10,092 nt of DNA from Cyanobium gracile_A. Its GTDB lineage: Bacteria; Cyanobacteriota; Cyanobacteriia; PCC-6307; Cyanobiaceae. Shown here piece after piece: positions 1 through 7,559 of the stretch; the first letter of the stretch is position 1; every line of letters starts with the position of its first letter. Both the position numbers and the translations under genes were made by a program. The stretch covers positions 1 through 10,092 of the forward strand of contig NZ_JAYGHY010000080.1 in assembly GCF_034931305.1 (NCBI RefSeq), written 5' to 3'. The notes below the pieces were generated by a model that did not search any database, had not been told where the DNA came from, and worked only from the letters and a program-made list of their open reading frames with translations.

Positions 1-1317
1 CCGGTGCTGCGGGGCGCCCTGGGCCGGGCCGCCGAAGCCGCCGGCGTTCGCCCTCACTGGATCCTGGCGCTGCGCGACACCCCCCTGGCCCGCGCCGTCA
101 GCGACGACGACCGGCTCCCGGACTGGGCCGGCCGCGGCGTCGCCACCCCTGACCACGTGATCCGCACCAAGGCCCGGCCCCTGGTGCTGCCGCCGCTGCC
201 GCCCGGTGGCGACGGCCCGGCCCTGGCCGCCTGGGGCCGCTCCCTCGAGCAGGCCCTGGAGGCCTACGGGGCCGACTACCGCGCCTACTTCCAGCGCCAG
301 AACGCCGCGGCAGGAGGCGCCAAGAAAGCGCTCGATCCCCTGCCGCGGGTGGCGGCGATTCCTGGCCTGGGGCTGGTGGGGATCGGCAAGTCGGCCGCCG
401 AGGCGGCCACCGTGGCCGACATCGCCGAGGCCTGGGCCCAGACCCTGCTGGCGGCCGAGGCCATCGGCCGCTTCGCGCCCGTCAACGAGGCCGACACCTT
501 CGCCATGGAGTACTGGAGCCTGGAGCAGGCCAAGCTCGGCAAGGCGGCCGAGAAGCCCCTGGCCCGCCAGGTGGTGCTGGTCACCGGAGCGGCGGGTGCC
601 ATCGGGGCGGCGACCGCCCGGGCCTTCGCCGTCGCCGGGGCCGAGGTGGCGGTGCTCGATCTGGAGCAGGAGGCCGCCGAAGCGGTGGCCGCCGCCTGCG
701 GCAAACGGGCCCTGGCCGTGGCCTGTGACGTCACCGACCCGGCGGCAGTGCAGGCCGCCATCGCGGCGGTGGCGGCCCACTTCGGCGGGCTCGACATCGT
801 GGTGAGCAATGCCGGCGCCGCCTGGACCGGCCCGATGGCCACCCTGGCCGACGCCGACCTGAGGGCCAGCTTCGAGCTCAACTTCTTCGCCCACCAGAGC
901 GTGGCCCAGGCGGCGCTGGCCGTGTTCCGCGCCCAGGGCCTGGGCGGCCAGCTGCTGTTCAACGTCAGCAAGCAGGCCCTCAACCCCGGCCCCAACTTCG
1001 GCGCCTACGGCATCAGCAAAGCGGCCCTGCTGGCCCTGGTGCGCCAGTACGCCCTCGAGGAAGGCGAGGCGGGCGTGCGGGTGAACGCCATCAACGCCGA
1101 CCGCATCCGCTCCGGCCTGCTCGACGACACCATGATCAAGGAGCGCTCCGCCGCCCGCGGCCTCAGCGAGGAGCTCTACATGGCCGGCAACCTGCTGGGC
1201 GCCGAGGTGCGCGCCAGTGATGTGGCCGACGCCTTCGTGGCCCTGGCCCGCATGGAGCGCACCACCGGCGCTGTGCTCACCGTCGATGGCGGCAACGTGG
1301 CGGCGATGGTGCGCTAG
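1..1317 (+). CDS. Bifunctional class II aldolase / short-chain dehydrogenase (RhaD/YuxG type), 5' end missing
   Basis: The reading frame is open at the left edge, so the gene starts outside the window; 438 sense codons are visible of a family usually about 650-700 residues long. Numbering from the GTG codon at base 4, residues 1-60 are the end of the class II aldolase domain, with the family's TPDHVIRTK block at 49-57. A linker (EYWSLEQAKLGK, 169-180) leads to a complete classical SDR domain: Rossmann motif TGAAGAIG at 194-201, Asp219 at the end of strand 2 (favours NAD over NADP), SNAG at 268-271, and catalytic Asn293, Ser322, Tyr335 and Lys339 (YGISK). The family cleaves a ketose 1-phosphate such as rhamnulose 1-phosphate and oxidises the resulting lactaldehyde, in the cytoplasm. 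The architecture is clear; the true substrate in this organism is inferred, and other sugar or sugar-acid substrates are possible. It ends in TAG and converges on the acyltransferase gene. Confidence 0.88.
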   Translation, partial: PVLRGALGRAAEAAGVRPHWILALRDTPLARAVSDDDRLPDWAGRGVATPDHVIRTKARPLVLPPLPPGGDGPALAAWGRSLEQALEAYGADYRAYFQRQNAAAGGAKKALDPLPRVAAIPGLGLVGIGKSAAEAATVADIAEAWAQTLLAAEAIGRFAPVNEADTFAMEYWSLEQAKLGKAAEKPLARQVVLVTGAAGAIGAATARAFAVAGAEVAVLDLEQEAAEAVAAACGKRALAVACDVTDPAAVQAAIAAVAAHFGGLDIVVSNAGAAWTGPMATLADADLRASFELNFFAHQSVAQAALAVFRAQGLGGQLLFNVSKQALNPGPNFGAYGISKAALLALVRQYALEEGEAGVRVNAINADRIRSGLLDDTMIKERSAARGLSEELYMAGNLLGAEVRASDVADAFVALARMERTTGAVLTVDGGNVAAMVR

Positions 1318-1319
1318 GG

Positions 1320-1333
1320 GCGCCTTTCGGCGC
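1320..1333 (+). terminator. Short GC-rich hairpin after the aldolase/dehydrogenase stop
   Basis: Two bases after the TAG stop, GCGCC (1320-1324) and GGCGC (1329-1333) pair around a TTTC loop. The stem is only five base pairs and no T-tract follows, so a terminator role is a guess based on position. Confidence 0.3.
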
Positions 1334-1361
1334 GACGGACCGATGAGCGTCCTTAACGGCT

Positions 1362-1382
1362 GGTGGGTCCTTCCTACCCACC
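1362..1382. terminator. Perfect 7-bp inverted repeat between convergent genes
   Basis: GGTGGGT (1362-1368) and ACCCACC (1376-1382) form a perfect stem with a 7-base loop. It lies in the 70-base gap between the convergent ends of the aldolase/dehydrogenase (stop at 1317) and the acyltransferase (stop at 1388). The position suits a bidirectional terminator. No T-tract follows on either strand, so factor-assisted termination or mere RNA 3'-end protection is equally possible. Confidence 0.4.
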
Positions 1383-1387
1383 TGGGC

Positions 1388-3484
1388 TCATGGTCGCGCG
1401 GGAGTGGCCAGAACGGCTGGAAGCAGCGCCTTGGCCTGCAGGAACCGCCTGAGATCCACCAGCAGGTGAAGAGCCCCCAGCTTGCTGAAGTGATTGGAGT
1501 CCAGATAGAGCGATTGATCACCAAGAAAGATCTGACAAGTCTTGCCATCCCGGCATAACCAGGGCAGCGGATCATAGACGTAGACATTGTCTTGACGGCT
1601 GCTGACAGACTTCAGGACATCGGCAATTGCTCCTGTTCGCTCCAAGATGGCGCTTTTGTCCGTGCCGAATTGGTCACCCCGGCATTGTGTGCCTTCAAAG
1701 GGTGTAAACCACTGACGGTTGCATCGTGCAGAGACGGCTTCGCGCCGGGCGGCATAGTATTCATGGTCCGGTTTTGGACCGATGATCACGAGCTTGCCAT
1801 TCACCGTCCTGAGGTTGGTGGCCAATTGGTCCAGGGCTTTTTCGTAATCGGCGAGATTCTTTTCCACGCTCCGGCGATCCCCTGAGGGGTGGGCCTGGAA
1901 CTGATGGCGCATGTGGCCCTCGTATCCGAAGTGCCCCTGCAGGAAGGAATCGACGATCACAACGCCGCCGCCATGCTTGCGAATGTTATCGATCAGGAAA
2001 GCGGCAGTTTCCTGCGTCTGGCCGTAGCAGCCTTGATTCGCCTCGCCCTGGCCTGGGAAGACACAACCCAGCCGCGCCATGAAGAAGACACTGCGGCCTT
2101 CCTTGGCGAGGGCGTCGGCAATGGGAAAGGCGGCTTCGGCATGGCTGTCGCCGACCAAAGCGATCAGCGGACCGGCTTGGTCTGCGTTGGCCAGGCACAA
2201 CCTCCTGGAGGTGTCGAGCAATGTCTGCTTGGAAAGGAGTTGGGTGGAGAATGTGCAATTGGCTTGGCGTTGTTTCTCGGCAGCCGTGAGTGGTGTCACC
2301 GCTGGCTTGAGATGGCGCGCGATGCGATCCTCCCCGGCATCCTTTGTGCCAGTGAACAGAAATCGACTCCATTGCCAGCGACTCAGCGGCATCAGCAGAA
2401 GCGCTGCCCCAAGGACAGCGCTGAGGCCATAGGGGACGGTGCGTTGTTCTGTCCTGGACCATGCCTTGCGCCGGAAGGGTGTCTCCACCCAGCGATAGGA
2501 CGCCGCCGCCAGCAGCACCATGATCGCGGCCTGGAAAGGGAACGACCACCAGTGAATGCCGATCGTCTGGCGACTGATCACCAGCACGGCCCAGTGCCAG
2601 AGATAAAGAGAGTAGGAAATCAGGCCGATCCAGACCAGCGTTGGCTGGGAGAAGCCCCGTCTGGTGGGCGAGTCCGTACGCAACTGGATGATCCAGGCCG
2701 CCGTCAGCAGGACCATCAGGATCGTCGCCGCCCGTCCGTTGGCCAACGGCAAGAAGAGGGTCCCGATGAGAGCGGCGGTGAGCAGGATCGGCGCCATTCG
2801 AGGCGTCGGAAGCCCTTGTCCAGGCGGCGACTGACAGAGAAAGATCAGGCATCCGGCGCCGATCTCCCAGAATCTTGGAGGCATCAGGAAGTAAGCCGCA
2901 GCCTGCTGCCGGGTGTACAGCACGATGAAGGAAACCAGGGAAAGGGCACTGAGCACAGCCATCCCTACGATCAGATTCCTGCGGCCAGAGGGTGATTTCC
3001 CTGCCCAGCCAGTCAGCCAGCCGATCCCTGGGAAGATCAGATAAAACTGTTCTTCGACGCCAAGTGACCAGGTATGGGTAAAGGCATTGAGCTGGGTGGC
3101 TGCTCCAAAGTAGTCGGTGGCCTGAAGCCACAGATAGAGATTGGAAAGGCCGAACAATGAGGCGATGCCAGTGTTGAGAGACAGGGCCGGATAGGGGTCG
3201 AACAAGCAGACGAAAAGGCTGGTGACCAGAACGAAAACCACCAGAACAGGAATCAGTCGTTTGATGCGGCGGATGTAAAATCCCCCTACAAGGTCTGCCA
3301 GCCCCGTGCTGGTGCGGTTGCTTAACGAGGCGGTGATGACATAGCCGGAAATGACAAAGAAGATATCGACACCTAGATAGCCGCTTGGCAGCAGGCTGCC
3401 ATTGAAGTGATTGATGATCACGGCGATGACGGCGAGGGCGCGCAGACCGTCGATCTCCGAGCGGTAGGACGGTGAACGCAACAT
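1388..3484 (-). CDS. OafA/YrhL-type membrane O-acyltransferase with C-terminal SGNH domain
   Basis: This 698-residue protein starts at ATG 3484 directly before the family's opening segment (EIDGLRALAV, 10-19). The N-terminal half is a multi-helix acyltransferase-3 domain: putative catalytic His26, GVDIFFVISGY at 38-48, RRIKR at 72-76 and WSLGVEEQFY at 139-148. The C-terminal part is an SGNH-hydrolase-like domain, with GDSH carrying Ser447 and the D-x-x-H pair Asp662/His665. Such proteins move acetyl or other acyl groups across the inner membrane onto LPS O-antigen, capsule or other glycans; the acceptor here is unknown. The gene follows gltS by 76 bases on the same strand, but no ribosome binding site is obvious. 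Its composition is unlike its neighbours (29 of 60 bases G+C at 1501-1560 and 34 of 60 at 3301-3360, against 46 of 60 inside gltS at 4501-4560), which suggests acquisition by transfer. The domains look intact. Confidence 0.93.
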   Translation of the reverse strand: MLRSPSYRSEIDGLRALAVIAVIINHFNGSLLPSGYLGVDIFFVISGYVITASLSNRTSTGLADLVGGFYIRRIKRLIPVLVVFVLVTSLFVCLFDPYPALSLNTGIASLFGLSNLYLWLQATDYFGAATQLNAFTHTWSLGVEEQFYLIFPGIGWLTGWAGKSPSGRRNLIVGMAVLSALSLVSFIVLYTRQQAAAYFLMPPRFWEIGAGCLIFLCQSPPGQGLPTPRMAPILLTAALIGTLFLPLANGRAATILMVLLTAAWIIQLRTDSPTRRGFSQPTLVWIGLISYSLYLWHWAVLVISRQTIGIHWWSFPFQAAIMVLLAAASYRWVETPFRRKAWSRTEQRTVPYGLSAVLGAALLLMPLSRWQWSRFLFTGTKDAGEDRIARHLKPAVTPLTAAEKQRQANCTFSTQLLSKQTLLDTSRRLCLANADQAGPLIALVGDSHAEAAFPIADALAKEGRSVFFMARLGCVFPGQGEANQGCYGQTQETAAFLIDNIRKHGGGVVIVDSFLQGHFGYEGHMRHQFQAHPSGDRRSVEKNLADYEKALDQLATNLRTVNGKLVIIGPKPDHEYYAARREAVSARCNRQWFTPFEGTQCRGDQFGTDKSAILERTGAIADVLKSVSSRQDNVYVYDPLPWLCRDGKTCQIFLGDQSLYLDSNHFSKLGALHLLVDLRRFLQAKALLPAVLATPARP

Positions 3485-3520
3485 CTTTGCTTTGGGCTGG
3501 TCAAGGTGGAGATCCGCAGC

Positions 3521-3538
3521 GAATCATCTCAGTGATTC
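3521..3538. repeat. 6-bp inverted repeat between gltS and the acyltransferase gene
   Basis: GAATCA (3521-3526) and TGATTC (3533-3538) form a perfect stem with a 6-base loop in the 76-base gap, 22 bases after the gltS stop when read on the minus strand. It could be a weak terminator, an attenuator or an operator. No T-tract follows on the minus strand. Confidence 0.3.
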
Positions 3539-3560
3539 AGGGATGGCTGCACCTCGAGGC

Positions 3561-4985
3561 TCAGGTCGCTCCCTTCTCCCGCGCCGCCAGCCACAGCCCT
3601 AGCCCGCCCCAGAGCACCACCAGGCCCAAGCAGAGGCCGGTCCAGGCCGGCAGGCCCCAGCCGTCCACCACCAGGGGCGCCACCACGGTGATCACGCCCC
3701 CCGCGAGCAGGGGCTGGAGCAGCAGCTGCTTGATCGAGAACGCCGTCACCGCCTGGCTGCGGTCGCCCGGGTCGGCCATGCGCAGCAGCAGCAAGCCGCT
3801 GGCCGCCACCCCCGTGGCCTGGCCGAATTCGATGATCGCCCGCTCAAACCAGTCGGGCGGCAGGATCCGCGGGGCCAGCAGCAGGATCACCCCCAGGTTC
3901 CACAGCAGGCCCGCCATGGCCAGCACCGTCAGGGGGATCCAGTCGTGGGCCAGCAGGCTCAGGTCCAGGCAGGCGGTGGCGGCGGTGATCAGCAGATCGG
4001 CCGAGATGGTGCCGGTCTGGCCCTGGATGGCGGTCGAGACCCACTGGGTCTGGCCGCTCTTCTCCAGGATCAGGCGCACCAGCAGCGACCCCACCAGGGC
4101 CAGGGGGAACACGGGCAGAGCGTCGATCACCAGGGCGAACACCCCGCCGCTGGCGTCGGCGACGAAGCGCAGCGCCGCCAGCGCCCCGCAGCCGAACAAC
4201 ACCGCCACCCCCGCCAGGGCCAGGTTCACGGCCCAGTCGGCGAGCCGCCGCCACAGCGCCGGCACCTCCACCGTGCCGGCCTCCAGGGGCAGATCCATCG
4301 GCACCTCCTGCAGCGGCGGCGTCTCCTCTTCCAGGAGCGCCACCGCTTCCTCGATCAGCAGGGCCTCGGGGAACTTCAGCCAGCCCCTGGCCCGCCCCAG
4401 CACCACCAGCAGGCCGCCCACCACCGTCGACACCAGCAGCCCCACGGTGGCCATCGCCAGCCCCAGGGCCTGGGCACCCTCCAGCCCCAGCCGCTCGTAG
4501 GTGGGCCCCATGGCCGCGGCCGAGCCGTGGCCGCCCTCGTAGGCCACCTCGATCAGGCAGGCCATCACCGGGCTCACCCCCAGCCAGGGCTGCAGCACCA
4601 GCAGCACCGCCAGTCCCCCCACCAGGAACTGGCCGAAGGCCAGGGTGAGCGCCAGCAGCACCTGGGCCGAGAGGGGGCGCCACAGGCCCCCCAGCTTCGG
4701 CAGCGGCTTGCCCAGCAGCAGGGTGGCGAACACCAGCGTCAGCAGGGGCAGGGGCAGCTGGTCCCAGAGGTCGATCACCCGCTGGGGCAGCAGGGGCACC
4801 AGCCCGGCCGGGGCCACCACCAACCCCAGGCTGCCCGCCAGCAGGGCCTCCGGCAGGCCCCAGCGCTTCATGCCCAGCAGTCCGCCGAGGCCGGTGCCGA
4901 TCAGCAGCAGCACGGTGAGGGCGGCCAGGGCCAGGGCCAGCCACTCGACGCCTTCCACCACTCCCGGCACCAGCGCGGCGATCAC
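3561..4985 (-). CDS. gltS: GltS-type sodium/glutamate symporter
   Basis: This strongly hydrophobic 474-residue inner-membrane protein carries the GltS signature GGHGSAAA at 151-158. A matching segment in the second half (EFGQATGVAASG, 386-397, followed by LLLLRMADP) fits the family's two inverted structural repeats. GltS proteins import glutamate with sodium. It is longer than the E. coli protein (about 400 residues); much of the excess is an acidic, proline-containing loop at about 200-245 between the two halves. The start is GTG at 4985, whose first four bases (GTGA) include the stop of the upstream peptidase gene, so translation is probably coupled. The acyltransferase gene follows on the same strand. 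Family assignment is good; the exact substrate (glutamate or another organic anion) is inferred. Confidence 0.88.
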   Translation of the reverse strand: MIAALVPGVVEGVEWLALALAALTVLLLIGTGLGGLLGMKRWGLPEALLAGSLGLVVAPAGLVPLLPQRVIDLWDQLPLPLLTLVFATLLLGKPLPKLGGLWRPLSAQVLLALTLAFGQFLVGGLAVLLVLQPWLGVSPVMACLIEVAYEGGHGSAAAMGPTYERLGLEGAQALGLAMATVGLLVSTVVGGLLVVLGRARGWLKFPEALLIEEAVALLEEETPPLQEVPMDLPLEAGTVEVPALWRRLADWAVNLALAGVAVLFGCGALAALRFVADASGGVFALVIDALPVFPLALVGSLLVRLILEKSGQTQWVSTAIQGQTGTISADLLITAATACLDLSLLAHDWIPLTVLAMAGLLWNLGVILLLAPRILPPDWFERAIIEFGQATGVAASGLLLLRMADPGDRSQAVTAFSIKQLLLQPLLAGGVITVVAPLVVDGWGLPAWTGLCLGLVVLWGGLGLWLAAREKGAT

Positions 4986-6895
4986 AGGCGGAACTGGCGG
5001 CGGAAGAAGGCTTCGGTGGCTTCGAGCACCGTGGTGCGCACGCCGCTGTCGCGGAAGCCGTGGCCCTCTCCGGCGAACAGGTGCAGTTCCGTCTCCAGTC
5101 CGCCTCGGCGCAGGGCTTCCACCATCTGCTCACTCTGACGCGCCGGCACCACCCGGTCGTCCAGGCCATGGAAGAACACCACCGGCACCGTGATCTGCTG
5201 CGCATGCCGCAGCGGCGAACGGGCTTCGTAGACGGACTGGGCCTCCGGCCAGGGGCCGATCAGGGTTTCGGTGTAGCGGGCCTCGAAGCGGTGATCCACC
5301 CCGAGCAGGGCCTCCGGATCGGCCACGGGGTAGCGGCAGGCGCCGGCTTTGAACACGTCGGTGAAGCAGAGGGCCGCCAGCACGGTGAAGCCGCCGGCGC
5401 TGCCGCCTTCGAAGGCCACCCGGTCCGGGTCGGCCTTGCCCGCCACCACCAGGGCCCGGGCGGCGGCGGCGCAGTCGGCCACGTCCACCACGCCCCACTG
5501 GCCGTCGAGCCGCTGCCGGTAGGCGCGCCCGAAGCCGGTGGAGCCGCCGTAGTTCACATCCACCACGCCCCAGCCGCGGCTGGTCCAGAACTGGATGGCC
5601 AGGTTCAGCCCCGTGCCGGCCATGGCGGTGGGGCCGCTGTGCCCCTTCACCAGCAGGGGGGCCTCGGCGCGGCTGCCGCCCCGGGGCGGGTAGTACCAGG
5701 CATGGGTGGGCGCTCCGCCATGACCGTCGAACCAGAAGGGTTCCGGCCGGCTGATCGCCTCGGCCTCCAGGGGCAGCGGCGCGGCGGGTGTGTGCTGCCA
5801 GGTGCCGCTGGCCGTGTCCAGCTCCAGCAGCCCCTGGCCGATCCCCGGCGCCCCGGCCACCGCCACCAGCCGGCCCGCCTCCGCCGTCAGGGACGCCAGC
5901 TCACTGAAGGGCAGGGGGATCGGCTCAAAGCGGCCGCCGTCGACCCCCAGCCGGCCCAGCTCCCAGCAGCCCTGGCGGCAAACCGCCGCCAGCAGCCGGG
6001 TGCCGTCCCAGGCCAGGGTGCGCAGGCCGTACACCCACTGCGGACCGCCGAACTCCGCTTCCATCGGACACAGCGGCTGCCAGCGGGGCTGGGTGTCGGC
6101 CCCCAGGGCGGCCACATCCGCCAGCCGTTCCAGGCTCCACCAGCCGCTGCGGTCGTTGGCCACAACCAGCGAACCGTCGTCGAGCCAGAGGGGCTGGAAC
6201 ACCGAGATCCCCAGGGGATCCCCAGGCCCCGAGCCGGCGATGGGTCGGGCCTGGCGCAGCTGCCCGGCCGCGTCGATGGCGGCGAGCCAGAGCTGGCTGC
6301 GCTCCCAGGGCATGAACGGCTGCTGCCAGGTCACCCAGGCCAGGTGGCCGCCGCCTGGCGCCAGCACGGCGTAGCCGCAGAAGTCCGCCGGCTGGTGCAG
6401 TAGCTCCGGTTCGCCCCCCGCCAGGGGCACGGCCACCAGCCGGTCGAGGCCGTCCTGCTCCATCACGCCGATCCAGCGCTGGCGCGGCTGGTCGATCAGG
6501 CCATCGGCGAAGGCCCGTGGCCGCTCCGGGTCGGATGGGGCCGTGAGCCGCCGGGGCACTGAGGTCGCCGTGGGGTCGCCGCCGCCGGCCAGGCTGAGCT
6601 GCCAGAGGCAGCGGTCACCGTCGTCGACGAACACCAGTTGGTCGCCTGCCACCGCATAGGCGCCGCCGCCGTACTCATGCACACGGCTGCGCACGTTCCA
6701 GGACCCCGCTGTGAGCTCCACGGCCGCTGCGCCTGGGCGCCGCGCCATCAGGGTGGTGCGCCCCCGCTCGCTGGGGCGCTGCTCCAGCCAGAACAGGCGC
6801 CCCCCGTCCAGCCGCGGTTCGGCGACGCCGGGGGCCCGACCCACCGCCAGTGCGGCGGGCAGGGGGTCCGATTCCTGCCACGACGGCTCACCCAC
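4982..6895 (-). CDS. S9 family (prolyl oligopeptidase-like) serine peptidase
   Basis: The protein has 637 residues from GTG 6895. I chose this start because a GGGGGA stretch lies five bases before it and any longer frame would run back over the divergent def gene. Residues about 1-380 are tryptophan- and glycine-rich and fit the beta-propeller that gates S9 peptidases. The C-terminal alpha/beta-hydrolase domain holds the triad: Ser499 in GGSAGG, Asp579 or Asp580 in HGLDDRVVP, and His612 in GEGHGF. The HGxDDRVVP and GxSxGG motifs point to the dipeptidyl/acylaminoacyl-peptidase group (S9C-like), which trims short or N-blocked peptides. No signal peptide is visible, so it is probably cytoplasmic. 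Its TGA overlaps the gltS start. The actual cleavage preference cannot be read from the sequence, and an esterase activity is possible. Confidence 0.9.
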   Translation of the reverse strand: MGEPSWQESDPLPAALAVGRAPGVAEPRLDGGRLFWLEQRPSERGRTTLMARRPGAAAVELTAGSWNVRSRVHEYGGGAYAVAGDQLVFVDDGDRCLWQLSLAGGGDPTATSVPRRLTAPSDPERPRAFADGLIDQPRQRWIGVMEQDGLDRLVAVPLAGGEPELLHQPADFCGYAVLAPGGGHLAWVTWQQPFMPWERSQLWLAAIDAAGQLRQARPIAGSGPGDPLGISVFQPLWLDDGSLVVANDRSGWWSLERLADVAALGADTQPRWQPLCPMEAEFGGPQWVYGLRTLAWDGTRLLAAVCRQGCWELGRLGVDGGRFEPIPLPFSELASLTAEAGRLVAVAGAPGIGQGLLELDTASGTWQHTPAAPLPLEAEAISRPEPFWFDGHGGAPTHAWYYPPRGGSRAEAPLLVKGHSGPTAMAGTGLNLAIQFWTSRGWGVVDVNYGGSTGFGRAYRQRLDGQWGVVDVADCAAAARALVVAGKADPDRVAFEGGSAGGFTVLAALCFTDVFKAGACRYPVADPEALLGVDHRFEARYTETLIGPWPEAQSVYEARSPLRHAQQITVPVVFFHGLDDRVVPARQSEQMVEALRRGGLETELHLFAGEGHGFRDSGVRTTVLEATEAFFRRQFRL

Positions 6896-6918
6896 CCGAG
6901 TCCCCCGCAGGCTGCTTC

Positions 6919-6924
6919 TAGAAT
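6919..6924 (+). promoter_or_regulatory. Candidate -10 element for def, inside a divergent intergenic region
   Basis: TAGAAT matches the sigma-70 -10 consensus at five of six positions and would start a transcript about 18 bases before the def start codon. No convincing -35 box is seen. The 53-base gap between the divergent peptidase and def starts must hold both promoters; the palindrome TTCTAGAA (6916-6923) overlaps this box, so the minus-strand promoter may use the same AT-rich patch. Confidence 0.4.
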
Positions 6925-6948
6925 TGACCCATCGTTTCAGGTGACGTT

Positions 6949-7554
6949 TTGGCCCGCAGCTTCGCCCAGATGGCACGGTCCGCCGAGCAGGGTGGCAACT
7001 CCGTGTTGGTGCCGAAGGTGCCGGTGGAACGTCCCCCCCTCGAGATCCACACACTGGGCTCCAAGGAACTCCGGGCCCCGGCCCGGCGCATCAGCAAGGT
7101 GGATGCCTCCATCCGCGACCTGGCCCGCGACATGCTGCGCAGCATGTACACCGCCAAGGGGATTGGTCTGGCGGCCCCCCAGGTGGGTGTGCACCGCCAG
7201 TTGCTGGTGATCGATCTGGACCTGGAGGAGGCGGCCACCCCACCGTTGGTGCTGATCAACCCCGAGATCACCGCCGCCGGCGCCTCCTTCAACACCTATG
7301 AGGAGGGCTGTCTGAGCATCCCCGGCGTCTATCTGGATGTGGTGCGCCCGTCGGTGGTGGAAGTGACCTACCGCGACGAGACGGGCCGCCCCCGCCGCCT
7401 CAAGGCCGATGGCCTGCTGGCCCGCTGCATCCAGCATGAGATGGACCATCTCAACGGCGTGCTGTTCGTCGATCGGGTCACCGACGAGCTCAGCCTCAAC
7501 GACGGCCTCCAGCAGCATGGCTTCCACCGTTCCGACGTCCAGTCGATCCGCTGA
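6949..7554 (+). CDS. def: Peptide deformylase
   Basis: This cytoplasmic metallo-enzyme of 201 residues removes the formyl group from the N-terminal methionine of nascent proteins. All three family motifs are present: GIGLAAPQ at 71-78, EEGCLS with metal ligand Cys121, and QHEMDH with ligands His163 and His167 and catalytic Glu164. The start is TTG at 6949, supported by AGGTGA at 6939-6944 four bases upstream and by the resulting N-terminus MARSFAQ, which I remember from deformylases of marine Synechococcus. ATG at 6970 is the alternative and would give 194 residues. The N-terminal extension of about 35 residues before the catalytic fold is usual for the cyanobacterial and plastid-like forms. 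It is divergent from the peptidase gene and followed five bases later by a small membrane-protein gene, so the two are probably co-transcribed. Confidence 0.96.
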   Translation: MARSFAQMARSAEQGGNSVLVPKVPVERPPLEIHTLGSKELRAPARRISKVDASIRDLARDMLRSMYTAKGIGLAAPQVGVHRQLLVIDLDLEEAATPPLVLINPEITAAGASFNTYEEGCLSIPGVYLDVVRPSVVEVTYRDETGRPRRLKADGLLARCIQHEMDHLNGVLFVDRVTDELSLNDGLQQHGFHRSDVQSIR

Positions 7555-7559
7555 TTCCC

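Noticed and set aside
1889..2995. Plus-strand open frame (368 residues) opposite the acyltransferase
   Set aside because: No hydrophobic segments or motifs beyond those mirrored from the real gene; the minus-strand frame has both acyltransferase-3 and SGNH motifs.
3945..5138. Long plus-strand open frame (397 residues) opposite gltS and the end of the peptidase gene
   Set aside because: The product is a run of Gln, His, Gly and Pro with no hydrophobic core, as expected of the complement of GC-rich membrane-protein codons. The minus-strand genes carry family motifs.
3844..5205. Long minus-strand open frame (453 residues) in another phase across gltS
   Set aside because: The product is almost only Gly, Ala, Pro and Arg, the usual frame-shifted shadow in very GC-rich DNA.
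5060..6403. Plus-strand open frame (447 residues) opposite the S9 peptidase
   Set aside because: It has no recognisable motif, is rich in Gln, Gly, His and Pro, and lies fully within a gene with an intact catalytic triad.
6896..7054. A 53-residue N-terminal extension of the S9 peptidase from an upstream start codon
   Set aside because: It would run antisense over the start of def, has low-quality Ser/Arg/Pro-rich sequence, and GTG 6895 has a purine-rich ribosome-binding stretch at suitable distance.
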